A stretch of DNA of 64,000 nt, from contig NZ_JABUXR010000012.1 of assembly GCF_014838745.1 (NCBI RefSeq), positions 1 through 64,000 on the forward strand. Direction: 5' to 3'. Shown in pieces: positions 17,699 through 25,559 of this stretch (positions within the stretch are counted from its first letter, which is position 1; each line of letters opens with the position of its first letter). The notes beneath the pieces are model-generated. The model saw only the letters and a list, made by a program, of their open reading frames with translations. It was not told where the DNA came from and did no database searches. A program made the translations under genes and the position numbers. The stretch is from Limosilactobacillus urinaemulieris (GTDB taxonomy: Bacteria > Bacillota > Bacilli > Lactobacillales > Lactobacillaceae).

Positions 17699-19064
17699 GA
17701 TGTGATCCTTTCCGGTCATAAATGGCCATTAAAATGTAATAAAGCAATCCGCTTAGTACCATATCAACAAATGTTGCCCCAACTGTATTGGCAAAAATTG
17801 GCATTTGGTGAACCGCAATGAAGAATACTACTCCTAAAGCAAAGACCAAGTAGGCAATCCAGTTAATTCCATGATGGTACCAATATTTACCATTAATAAG
17901 CCCTAACTGCTTAACCTCATAGTGACGGTGAGCTCGAATATAGAAGTCAGTGCAAATAATCGCAATCGTTGGTCCCAGAACCATCCCAACATAATCAAGG
18001 AAGGATTCAAAAGTATCCAAGAAGCTCCCAACAAACATTGGAATAAAGGTCACAATTGTTGCTAAAAGAACCACGATCCACAATGAATATTTTAACCGTA
18101 ACCGAATAAAGATGTTCGATAAGGCTGATCCGGCAGCCAGCAAGTTAACCGCATTGGCAGTCATTGACGTCAGGATAATTACCAAGAACGCTACAACCCC
18201 AAGGCCTAACTTACTTGCAATTGTCGATGGATCCGAGTTATTAGCATTATAAACGCCGCTGGAAATTGCAATACTAATTGTGGAAATTAAACCAATAAAG
18301 GCAAACCACACAACCCCAATCAATGCTCCCCAAAATGGTGTATGGATCGCGTTATTCTTGATTGAAGTAAAGCGGGTAAAATCAGCACCAGCAGTCACCC
18401 AAGCAAGGTTAAAAGCAGCTACGTAATCAATCGCTGCTCCAGTAGCCATCCGAGCCTTTGCCGGTACATGCCAGCCAATGATTTGATCCATCGAAACTGT
18501 CTTAAAAACAGCAACAGATTCCCAAAGGACAAAAATGAAGACCAGGATAATCCCAATTCGTTCAATCAGCTGAACCGACCGCGAACCGCTGGAAACACTG
18601 ATGATGTGAAGAATACTCATAATCAAAATTCCAACAACTAACCCTTTATCACCACCCGGTTGTCCCCAAAGCGGCCAATGAAGCAGCTGGTGGAAAATAA
18701 GACTAACCGACTGAGCAGCAATAAATGTATTAACTGCCGTCCAGCCAATAAACTGGGTAATGTTAACCAGTGATGGCAAGTAGCTTCCGCGTTCCCCAAA
18801 GGATGCCCGGCTAATCGCCATGGTTGAAACACCTGTTTTGTAACCAATATAACCGATTAGACTTAGAAAAACATATGATAAGGCTGATGAAAGAACAAGT
18901 ACCTTCATTGCCACGGCAAATCCACAAGCCGCAAGAACACCACCGACGAACCAGGTTCCGTTATTTGCGTTTGCCCCAACCCAGGTCGCAAACATGTCCC
19001 ATCTTGTTGTTCGCCGACTCTTCATGGGAATACTTAAGATTGGCGTGTGTTGTTTATCTTCCAC
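17688..19064 (-). CDS. codB: Cytosine permease (NCS1 family)
   Basis: A 458-residue membrane transporter with about 12 hydrophobic segments, importing cytosine for the partner deaminase. NCS1 hallmarks include the N-terminal WDMFATWVGANANNGTW region and AFNLAWVTAGADFTRF. The frame is open upstream, but a GTG at 19064 has a perfect AGGAGG seven bases before it, so I start there. It is preceded by a PyrR-type attenuator and a consensus promoter. Purine or allantoin transport is an alternative within this family. Confidence 0.9.
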   Translation of the reverse strand: MEDKQHTPILSIPMKSRRTTRWDMFATWVGANANNGTWFVGGVLAACGFAVAMKVLVLSSALSYVFLSLIGYIGYKTGVSTMAISRASFGERGSYLPSLVNITQFIGWTAVNTFIAAQSVSLIFHQLLHWPLWGQPGGDKGLVVGILIMSILHIISVSSGSRSVQLIERIGIILVFIFVLWESVAVFKTVSMDQIIGWHVPAKARMATGAAIDYVAAFNLAWVTAGADFTRFTSIKNNAIHTPFWGALIGVVWFAFIGLISTISIAISSGVYNANNSDPSTIASKLGLGVVAFLVIILTSMTANAVNLLAAGSALSNIFIRLRLKYSLWIVVLLATIVTFIPMFVGSFLDTFESFLDYVGMVLGPTIAIICTDFYIRAHRHYEVKQLGLINGKYWYHHGINWIAYLVFALGVVFFIAVHQMPIFANTVGATFVDMVLSGLLYYILMAIYDRKGSHHAN

Positions 19065-19087
19065 AATCGTTCCTCCTAAATAAATAA

Positions 19088-19190
19088 CCTTGAGTCCCGT
19101 AAAGAACTCAAGGCTATCCAATCTCTGCGTGGTCGACTGTGGATCACTGCTTATTAATTCGGTAGTCTTTTGTAGTCTCACGGGGCTACA
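19088..19190 (-). promoter_or_regulatory. PyrR-type attenuator of codBA
   Basis: On the minus strand TGTAG (19186-19190) and CTACA close a hairpin whose loop reads AGCCCCGTGAGACT. This matches the PyrR RNA consensus ARUCCNGNGAGGYU at 12 of 14 positions. It is followed by a terminator stem CCTTGAGT / ACTCAAGG with TTATTT (19088-19113), placed immediately before the codB AGGAGG. Uridylate-bound PyrR would favour termination, lowering cytosine salvage when UMP is plentiful. The match was made by eye. Confidence 0.7.
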
Positions 19191-19215
19191 TTAAAGGACC
19201 TATAAAATTAGCTAA

Positions 19216-19243
19216 ATTATATCAAATGGATCAACGATGTCAA
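19216..19243 (-). promoter_or_regulatory. codBA promoter
   Basis: Minus strand -35 TTGACA (19238-19243), 16-base spacer, -10 TATAAT (19216-19221). The transcript would begin about 20 bases before the PyrR-like hairpin. Confidence 0.75.
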
Positions 19244-19247
19244 GCAA

Positions 19248-20372
19248 CTAATCAGTATAAACCCGGTGAACACGGTTACTGATATTTGTCATAATTTCAT
19301 AGTTAATTGTGCCTGCTCGATCAGCAAGATCATTGGCTGTAATTTCCTTATTTCCAGACCGTCCCATTAAAACAACTTGTGTTCCGACTGGGTAAGGTTT
19401 AGGCAGCCGGATCATCATTTGATCCATGCAAACCCGCCCGGCAATATCACAAAATTGACCGCCGACAAGGACCTTATAGCCTGTCATACAACGTGGGTAA
19501 CCGTCAGCATAACCAATTGGCAAAGTTGCCAGCCACTCATCTTCTTGCGCGGTATAGGTTGCACCATAGCTTACTGATTCACCAGCTTTGAGTTTCTTAA
19601 CAAAACTAATACTGGTAACCAATTGTTCTACTGGTTGCAAATCAAGGGTCGCAGCTAATTCACGACCGGATGGATTCTGCCCGTACATTGAAATCCCCAT
19701 CCGAACAGTATTAGCTGCGATTTTTTCTCGGTGCCACATTCCGGTAGCGGAGTTTGCCATATGGACAAACGGTGGCAACTCAGTCAAACTATTGACAAAT
19801 TGTTCCCACTTATTAACTTGCTTGTTAAAGTAGCTATCATCGGCGCTATCTGCAGTTGCAAAATGGGTAAACATCCCTTCAAATTCAAATTCGTGATGCT
19901 CGCGGACGAACTTAACTGCTTCATTAAAGCTCTCAACAGTTGTAAAGCCAATCCGCCCCATTCCTGAATCAATTCCCAAATGAACCTTCAACGGCTTAGT
20001 CCAATGATTGGCAATCGCTAATTGGTGATAGCCTTCAAGCCAATCTAACGAACCAACAGTTAACGATACTCCTGCCTCTGCAGCAATATGAGCATTCTCC
20101 ACTGGGGTAATGCCTAAAACCAAGATTAGTGATGTAATCCCACTATCACGTAGTTCCAAAGCTTCATCCAGAATTGCAACACAAGTCCCCGTTGCGCCAG
20201 CCTTAATTGCTGTCTGTGCCACCGGAACTAAACCATTTCCATAAGCATTCGCCTTAACAACCGCAAGGATCTTGCTATTAGGAGCCAGTGACTTTTGCTG
20301 TTCATGAATATTGTGCTTAATTGCTCCTAAATCAACAATTAATTTTGTATCTCGTAATCGTCCACTAATCAT
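19248..20372 (-). CDS. alr: Alanine racemase
   Basis: A PLP enzyme making D-alanine for peptidoglycan and for the teichoic acid D-alanylation encoded next door. The PLP lysine lies in VVKANAYGNG (about residue 39) and the catalytic tyrosine in ESVSYGATY. The start is the ATG at 20372, with GGAGG seven bases upstream, inside the end of acpS (8-base overlap), giving 374 residues. The acpS-alr pair is a common Firmicute arrangement. Proximity to the dlt operon, which consumes D-Ala, is suggestive but on the opposite strand. Confidence 0.96.
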   Translation of the reverse strand: MISGRLRDTKLIVDLGAIKHNIHEQQKSLAPNSKILAVVKANAYGNGLVPVAQTAIKAGATGTCVAILDEALELRDSGITSLILVLGITPVENAHIAAEAGVSLTVGSLDWLEGYHQLAIANHWTKPLKVHLGIDSGMGRIGFTTVESFNEAVKFVREHHEFEFEGMFTHFATADSADDSYFNKQVNKWEQFVNSLTELPPFVHMANSATGMWHREKIAANTVRMGISMYGQNPSGRELAATLDLQPVEQLVTSISFVKKLKAGESVSYGATYTAQEDEWLATLPIGYADGYPRCMTGYKVLVGGQFCDIAGRVCMDQMMIRLPKPYPVGTQVVLMGRSGNKEITANDLADRAGTINYEIMTNISNRVHRVYTD

Positions 20373-20733
20373 TTTTATCCTCCAAAAGAATTTCCGTGAT
20401 GACATTTACCGCAGTATGACTAACCGATGCATGTACCCGACCGGCAAATGGTGCTTTAGTAACGATTGGCGCACCAAGCTGGTTATCAACAACTTCAATA
20501 TCTTGAAAGCCAACTTCACTACCAATTCCGGTCCCGTACGCCTTTGAAAAGGACTCCTTTAATGACCAACGACCAGCTAAGTATTCTAGTGCCCGTGAAC
20601 CATTTAGCCCCTCATACTGCTTTTGCTCTGCCGGCGTCAATATTTTGTTAACAAATTGGGGATGCTTTTGCAGCATTTCCTGGATTCGTTTAATCTCAGT
20701 GATGTCAATTCCAATTCCCTTAATCACTGTCAT
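20365..20733 (-). CDS. acpS: Holo-[acyl-carrier-protein] synthase
   Basis: Transfers 4'-phosphopantetheine from CoA to carrier proteins such as ACP and DltC. The 122 residues carry the two family motifs GIGIDITEIKR and GRWSLKESFSKAYGTG, with the metal-binding Asp and Glu. AGAGG lies close to the ATG. It is divergent from the dlt operon, whose carrier protein DltC needs this modification. It overlaps alr at its 3' end. Confidence 0.95.
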   Translation of the reverse strand: MTVIKGIGIDITEIKRIQEMLQKHPQFVNKILTPAEQKQYEGLNGSRALEYLAGRWSLKESFSKAYGTGIGSEVGFQDIEVVDNQLGAPIVTKAPFAGRVHASVSHTAVNVITEILLEDKND

Positions 20734-20828
20734 AACCTCTTAATTTAATAAAATTTACCTGTCATTATTCTTTGAACTCTTATTTTCGCATAAATAAATA
20801 ATAATTCGCAAGATTACATTATTTTACT

Positions 20829-20856
20829 TTGAACCTTACCGCAAATTATCTATAAT
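20829..20856 (+). promoter_or_regulatory. dlt operon promoter
   Basis: -35 TTGAAC (20829-20834), 16-base spacer, -10 TATAAT (20851-20856). This would give a leader of about 118 bases before dltX that contains three mini-ORFs (ATG at 20922, 20941 and 20958). Confidence 0.65.
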
Positions 20857-20980
20857 AAATAGGTGTAAAAATTTAATTACGAATATCTTAAATTTTTGCT
20901 GGAACAATTAACTAACTTACCATGGCGCGCTAAACTTGTTATGGTATATTAGCTTTTATGAGCGAAAGGAGCGATTCGTA

Positions 20981-21124
20981 ATCTTTAGTAAAAGTATTAA
21001 GAATCATCCTGCACTAATATTCATCTTAAAAACGGTATTCTACTTTATCGTTATTCTCCTGCTGATTTACCTTTATGGTTATTATGGAGCAGGTCAAGAA
21101 CCGTTCATTTACAATGAATTCTAA
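20981..21124 (+). CDS. dltX: DltX, small membrane protein of teichoic acid D-alanylation
   Basis: A short membrane protein required for D-alanylation, linked to DltB/DltD. The reading frame shows one transmembrane helix (LIFILKTVFYFIVILLLIYL) and the conserved C-terminal FIYNEF. There is no ATG or GTG start: the frame is open from a TTG at 20936 that overlaps a TATATT box and has no ribosome site. A perfect AAAGGAG (20965-20971) lies nine bases before an ATC codon at 20981, which gives 47 residues, the usual family length. The stop of a seven-codon ORF overlaps this ATC (TAATC). The exact start is therefore uncertain; the gene itself is clear. Confidence 0.85.
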   Translation: MFSKSIKNHPALIFILKTVFYFIVILLLIYLYGYYGAGQEPFIYNEF

Positions 21125-21140
21125 TGTGGAGGAAATAGAA

Positions 21141-22667
21141 TTGAATACAAATATCGTTACTGTCTTTGACCAAATTGCCAAGGATAATTCAACGCGGGTT
21201 GCTTATGACGAGATGGGAAAGCAGACAAGCTATGGTGAATTAAAAGCCAATTCAGATAGTTTAGCTGCTTGGCTTACTAAGCAAAATATGACCCGTCAAA
21301 GTCCAATCCTCGTATTCGGTGATCACCAAGTCGAGATGATTACTAGTTTCTTAGCATCATTAAAGGCGGGCCATCCATATATTCCCGTCTCAACTGATTC
21401 TGCGATTCCGCGGATTCAATCAATTCTCGATACTGCTAAGCCAGAATTAATTATCGCTGTTGATGATTTTCCAAGTGATGATCTCAATTTCGATGCTCGG
21501 GTAATTTCTAACGAACAGCTAACTAATGTTTTAGCGGATCACCAAGAGTTTACCCCTACTGATCCCGTTTCTGGAGATGAACTGGCCTACGTCCTCTTTA
21601 CTTCTGGAACGACTGGTTCACCTAAAGGGGTGGAAGTTAGCCATGATAATTTCAAGACCTTCGTCGATTGGGTTCTTGATTCAGATTTCAATATTCCTGA
21701 ACACGCTAACTTCCTTGGTCAACCGCCATACTCATTTGACTTATCTAATATGTACTGGTTACCGGCACTATTAAACGGTGGAACCATCAAAGCTCTTCCG
21801 CACTCAGTGGTGGAGAACTTCGGCCAAATGTTTACCGCATTGCCAACTCTGGACCTTAACGTCTTTGTCGGTACACCATCATTTGCTGATATGTTAATGC
21901 TTAGCCCTGCATTTAATGAAGAAAAGATGCCAAGTCTAAGTATCTTCATGTTCTGTGGCGAAGAGCTTACCGTTAAGACAGCTAAGGCTCTTCACCAACG
22001 CTTCCCTCATGCCCGAATTTTTAACACTTACGGACCAACCGAAACAACGGTCGCAATCTCTGGAATTGAAATCACTCCAGAAATCATCGCTAATAATGAC
22101 CGATTGCCAGTTGGTTACGCTAAACCAGGAGTTGAGCTTTCAGTCTGGGATGGCGACAAGCAGTTAACCGAACCAGGCCAACAAGGGGAAATTATTATTA
22201 GCGGTAATAGTGTTGCTCGTGGCTACATGAATAATCCTGAAAAGACTGCTAAGGCCTTCTTCAAGATCAACGGTGTACCAGCATACCGGACTGGAGATGC
22301 TGGTACTCTCGATGCAGATGGTCTCCTTCATCATAAAGGACGAATGGACTTCCAGATCAAGCTCCACGGTTTCCGGGTTGAACTTGATGAAGTACGGGCT
22401 AGCCTTGAAAAGAGTCCGCTCATTAAACAAGCCGTTGCTGCTCCAAAGTATAACAAGAATGGTCAAGTTGCTCACCTTATTGCTTACGTTATCCCTAAGG
22501 AAGAAGTTGAGGATCAGGAGCAACTAACCAAAGAAATTCGGGAAAGTCTCAATGGTTTGATCATGCCTTACATGATGCCAACCCAATTCATCTATCGGGA
22601 TTCATTCCCAATGTCTGCAAATGGCAAGATTGCAGTTAAACAACTAATCAAAGAGGCTAACCAATGA
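21141..22667 (+). CDS. dltA: D-alanine--D-alanyl carrier protein ligase
   Basis: Activates D-Ala as adenylate and loads it on DltC. A 508-residue adenylate-forming enzyme with the P-loop-like FTSGTTGSPKG (about 150), NTYGPTETT, YRTGD and a C-terminal PMSANGKI with the catalytic Lys. The frame opens earlier (21075), but a TTG at 21141 preceded by GGAGG at eight bases gives the normal length. It follows dltX by 16 bases and its stop overlaps the dltB start (ATGA). Confidence 0.96.
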   Translation: MNTNIVTVFDQIAKDNSTRVAYDEMGKQTSYGELKANSDSLAAWLTKQNMTRQSPILVFGDHQVEMITSFLASLKAGHPYIPVSTDSAIPRIQSILDTAKPELIIAVDDFPSDDLNFDARVISNEQLTNVLADHQEFTPTDPVSGDELAYVLFTSGTTGSPKGVEVSHDNFKTFVDWVLDSDFNIPEHANFLGQPPYSFDLSNMYWLPALLNGGTIKALPHSVVENFGQMFTALPTLDLNVFVGTPSFADMLMLSPAFNEEKMPSLSIFMFCGEELTVKTAKALHQRFPHARIFNTYGPTETTVAISGIEITPEIIANNDRLPVGYAKPGVELSVWDGDKQLTEPGQQGEIIISGNSVARGYMNNPEKTAKAFFKINGVPAYRTGDAGTLDADGLLHHKGRMDFQIKLHGFRVELDEVRASLEKSPLIKQAVAAPKYNKNGQVAHLIAYVIPKEEVEDQEQLTKEIRESLNGLIMPYMMPTQFIYRDSFPMSANGKIAVKQLIKEANQ

Positions 22668-23878
22668 TTAATTGGCTCGCAAGTTTGCCGAATTTCACTG
22701 CCTACGGGACACCAGTTTATTTTATTTACTTACTACTTGCCCTGCTTCCCCTAGGTATTGGATTGTACTTCGGCAAACGTTTCCAGTGGTACGAAGCACT
22801 AATTAGCTTCATCTTTATTTTCCTGATGTTTGATGGTGCTAGTTGGCAACAGCTCTTTTCCCTAATTGCGTATGTCATTTACCAAACCATTTTGGTAATG
22901 TACTACCACCATTACAGAAAAGCCAACAATTCTACCGGTATCTTTTACCTCTTCTCATTTCTTTCTTTGATTCCAATCATTATTGTTAAGTTATCACCTG
23001 CAATGGTCGGTCATAACTCGCTGCTTGGCTTCTTGGGAATTAGTTACCTAACATTCCGGGCAGTCGGAACAATCATTGAAACCCGTGATGGGATGGTAAA
23101 AGAAATTACACCGTGGCATTTTATTCGCTTCATGCTCTTCATGCCAACCATTACTTCTGGACCAATCGACCGTTACCGGCGTTTCTCTAAGGATTACCAA
23201 AAGACGCCTGAACGTTCCGATTATCTCAAGCTTGTTGAAAAGGGGATCTATTACCTATTCCTCGGTTTTCTTTACAAGTTTGTCATCGCCTACTTCTTTG
23301 GCCAACGTTTCTATCCACACTTTGAACAGGCAGCCATGGGTGATGGACTATTTTCGTGGAACATGCTCGGTGTAATGTACACTTACGGGTTCTACCTCTT
23401 CTTTGACTTCGCTGGATATTCACTCTTCGCGGTTGCGATTAGTTACTTTATGGGTGTTAAGACCCCAATGAACTTTAAGCAACCATTCAAATCTAAGAAT
23501 ATCAAGGAATTCTGGAACCGGTGGCACATCAGTTTATCATTCTGGTTCCGTGATTATATCTTTATGCGCTTTGTCTTTATGGCAACCAAAAAACGCTGGT
23601 TCAAGAATCGGAATACATTATCCGCAACAGCATACATGTTAAACATGCTGACAATGGGATTCTGGCACGGAATTACATGGTATTATATTCTATATGGATT
23701 CCTTCACGGACTGGCACTTGTTATCAATGACTGGTGGCTGCGTTACAAGCGTAAGCACTTGAAGAACCTGCCGCATAACAAGTTCACAGAATGTGTTGCC
23801 ATCTTTGTAACGTTTAACTTTGTAATGTTAACGTTCTTACTCTTTAGTGGTTACCTCAATACTTACTTCTTCGGGTAA
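22664..23878 (+). CDS. dltB: D-alanyl transfer protein DltB (MBOAT family)
   Basis: A polytopic membrane O-acyltransferase that takes D-Ala from DltC across the membrane toward teichoic acid. The 404 residues include about 11 hydrophobic segments and the MBOAT active site with its invariant His in GFWHGITWYYILYG (about residue 330). The ATG overlaps the dltA stop by four bases. It belongs to the dltXABCD operon. Confidence 0.96.
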   Translation: MINWLASLPNFTAYGTPVYFIYLLLALLPLGIGLYFGKRFQWYEALISFIFIFLMFDGASWQQLFSLIAYVIYQTILVMYYHHYRKANNSTGIFYLFSFLSLIPIIIVKLSPAMVGHNSLLGFLGISYLTFRAVGTIIETRDGMVKEITPWHFIRFMLFMPTITSGPIDRYRRFSKDYQKTPERSDYLKLVEKGIYYLFLGFLYKFVIAYFFGQRFYPHFEQAAMGDGLFSWNMLGVMYTYGFYLFFDFAGYSLFAVAISYFMGVKTPMNFKQPFKSKNIKEFWNRWHISLSFWFRDYIFMRFVFMATKKRWFKNRNTLSATAYMLNMLTMGFWHGITWYYILYGFLHGLALVINDWWLRYKRKHLKNLPHNKFTECVAIFVTFNFVMLTFLLFSGYLNTYFFG

Positions 23879-23905
23879 TCGAGATTTATTTAGGAGGATT
23901 TTATA

Positions 23906-24145
23906 ATGAAAGACGATATTATTAACATTTTAGCTGACGCAACTGGTCGGGATGCAAGTGACTTCAGTGATACTAGCGAAGACTTGTTTGCTGATGGTTT
24001 ATTAGACTCAATGGCTACTGTTAGTGTTCTCTTAGCACTTCAAGATCAATTCGATATCCAAGTACCTGTTTCTGAATTTGACCGGAGCCAATGGAGTTCA
24101 GTTGATAAGATGGTTGACCGTGTAAAGGAGCTCCAAAATGACTAA
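23906..24145 (+). CDS. dltC: D-alanyl carrier protein
   Basis: A 79-residue acyl-carrier-type protein. Ser35 in GLLDSMATV is the phosphopantetheine attachment site, which AcpS (divergent neighbour) should modify. AGGAGG lies upstream of the ATG. It overlaps dltD by eight bases. Confidence 0.97.
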   Translation: MKDDIINILADATGRDASDFSDTSEDLFADGLLDSMATVSVLLALQDQFDIQVPVSEFDRSQWSSVDKMVDRVKELQND

Positions 24146-25433
24146 CCGCAAGCGACTGTGGTATATCTTTGGCCCAGTTATTCTTGCCTTTGTTCTGATT
24201 TTAATTCTTTTTACAATGCCTTTAGGTAGCCACTATTCAGCTAAAACTGAACAACGGGCTGCTTCTTCGCTTAGTCCCGTAGTTTTCAAAAACCAAAAGT
24301 TAAAACAACAGGCACTTTCTGATAAGAATACCCGTTATGTTCCGTTTTTTGGTTCAAGTGAATTACGGCGGTTTGATAATTTCCACCCATCAATTATGGC
24401 GGCACGTTATCATAACTACACCCCGTTCCTTCTAGGACAACGGGGAGCCCAATCACTCCCCCAGTTCTTTAACATCACTACGATGGAGGGGCAGTTGCGA
24501 GATAAAAAGGCCGTTTATATTGTTTCTCCTCAATGGTTTGTTAAAAAGGGGATTTTACCCCCTGCCTTTAAGTACTACAACGGTGAATTAGCCGACTTAA
24601 CCTGGTTAAAGAAAGCTAATCCAAAGTCACCGTATGATCAGTATGTTGCCAAGCGGTTAATTCAAATGATTGGTAATGATGGTTCGGTTGCTGAAGATGC
24701 TGCTAAAATTGCTCAAGGAAAGCCTTTAAGCAGTTGGGATAAAACCATTTTGAGCTTCCGGCTAACATTGTTACAACATCAGGATGCATTATTCTCAGGA
24801 ATCCAGTTAGATAATAATTATAGCCACTTCATTAAGCCACAAGTTAATAAGTTGCCGGCAAAATATAATGAAGCTCGGTTACATAAAATGGCAGTTAATG
24901 AGGCTGCTAAGGAAACTGACAATAATGATTTCCACGTTAAGAATTCCTTCTATACTAAGAAGGTTAAGCCTAACTTGAAGAAACTTAAGGGTTCACAACG
25001 TCACTTTAACTATAACCAATCACCAGAATATGGCGATTTACAAGTTGTGCTTAATCAATTTAAGAATAACAACACAAACGTGATGTTCATTATTCCCCCT
25101 GTTAATGGTCAATGGGAAGCATATACTGGAATGGATATGCAAATGTACTACCGCACCGTTAACAAGATTAAGTTCCAGCTTCAACAACAAGGATTTAACA
25201 ACATTCTTGACCTTTCTCATGACGGTAACAAACCTTACTTCATGGAAGATACAATCCACATTGGTTATGCTGGCTGGGTTAAATTTGATAGTGCTACAAG
25301 TAAGTTCATTGAACAGAACCAACCTCAACCACACTATCACTTGAGCGATGAGTTCTTGACCAAAAAGTGGGCAAACTTAATCCCGACTCAACAAAACCTG
25401 AACCAATTTAAGGAACAAGAATTGAATAAGTAA
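24138..25433 (+). CDS. dltD: D-alanyl-lipoteichoic acid biosynthesis protein DltD
   Basis: Extracytoplasmic SGNH-like esterase/transferase completing D-alanylation. One N-terminal transmembrane anchor (about 7-28) precedes the extracellular domain with the nucleophile in FFGSSELRRF and the Asp/His pair in EDTIHIGYAGW. The 431 residues are family length. It is the last gene of the operon; a terminator follows 7 bases after the stop. Confidence 0.96.
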   Translation: MTNRKRLWYIFGPVILAFVLILILFTMPLGSHYSAKTEQRAASSLSPVVFKNQKLKQQALSDKNTRYVPFFGSSELRRFDNFHPSIMAARYHNYTPFLLGQRGAQSLPQFFNITTMEGQLRDKKAVYIVSPQWFVKKGILPPAFKYYNGELADLTWLKKANPKSPYDQYVAKRLIQMIGNDGSVAEDAAKIAQGKPLSSWDKTILSFRLTLLQHQDALFSGIQLDNNYSHFIKPQVNKLPAKYNEARLHKMAVNEAAKETDNNDFHVKNSFYTKKVKPNLKKLKGSQRHFNYNQSPEYGDLQVVLNQFKNNNTNVMFIIPPVNGQWEAYTGMDMQMYYRTVNKIKFQLQQQGFNNILDLSHDGNKPYFMEDTIHIGYAGWVKFDSATSKFIEQNQPQPHYHLSDEFLTKKWANLIPTQQNLNQFKEQELNK

Positions 25434-25440
25434 TATTCAA

Positions 25441-25480
25441 TAAATCCCAGAGTGAGCTAATCTCATCCTGGGATTTATTT
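25441..25480 (+). terminator. dlt operon terminator
   Basis: AAATCCCAG pairs with CTGGGATTT, with an internal TGAG/CTCA stem, followed by ATTTT. Confidence 0.85.
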
Positions 25481-25486
25481 TGATCT

Positions 25487-25529
25487 AAAAAAGCGGCTTA
25501 AGAGGGCTTTCCCTCTCGAGTCGCTTTTG
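25487..25529 (-). terminator. Terminator of the adhesin gene
   Basis: On the minus strand AAAAGCG and CGCTTTTTT close a long stem that also pairs AGAGGG with CCCTCT. It lies about 30 bases past the adhesin stop codon. Confidence 0.85.
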
Positions 25530-25559
25530 AATTTAATTAGCTAGTTACCAGCTAACTTA

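Noticed and set aside
16460-19243. codBA as a horizontally acquired island
   Set aside because: Base composition and codon use look like those of neighbouring genes and no mobility genes flank it; the hairpin elements occur elsewhere too.
20936-20980. N-terminal extension of DltX from a TTG start
   Set aside because: No ribosome site lies before it and the resulting 62-residue length exceeds the family; still not fully excluded.
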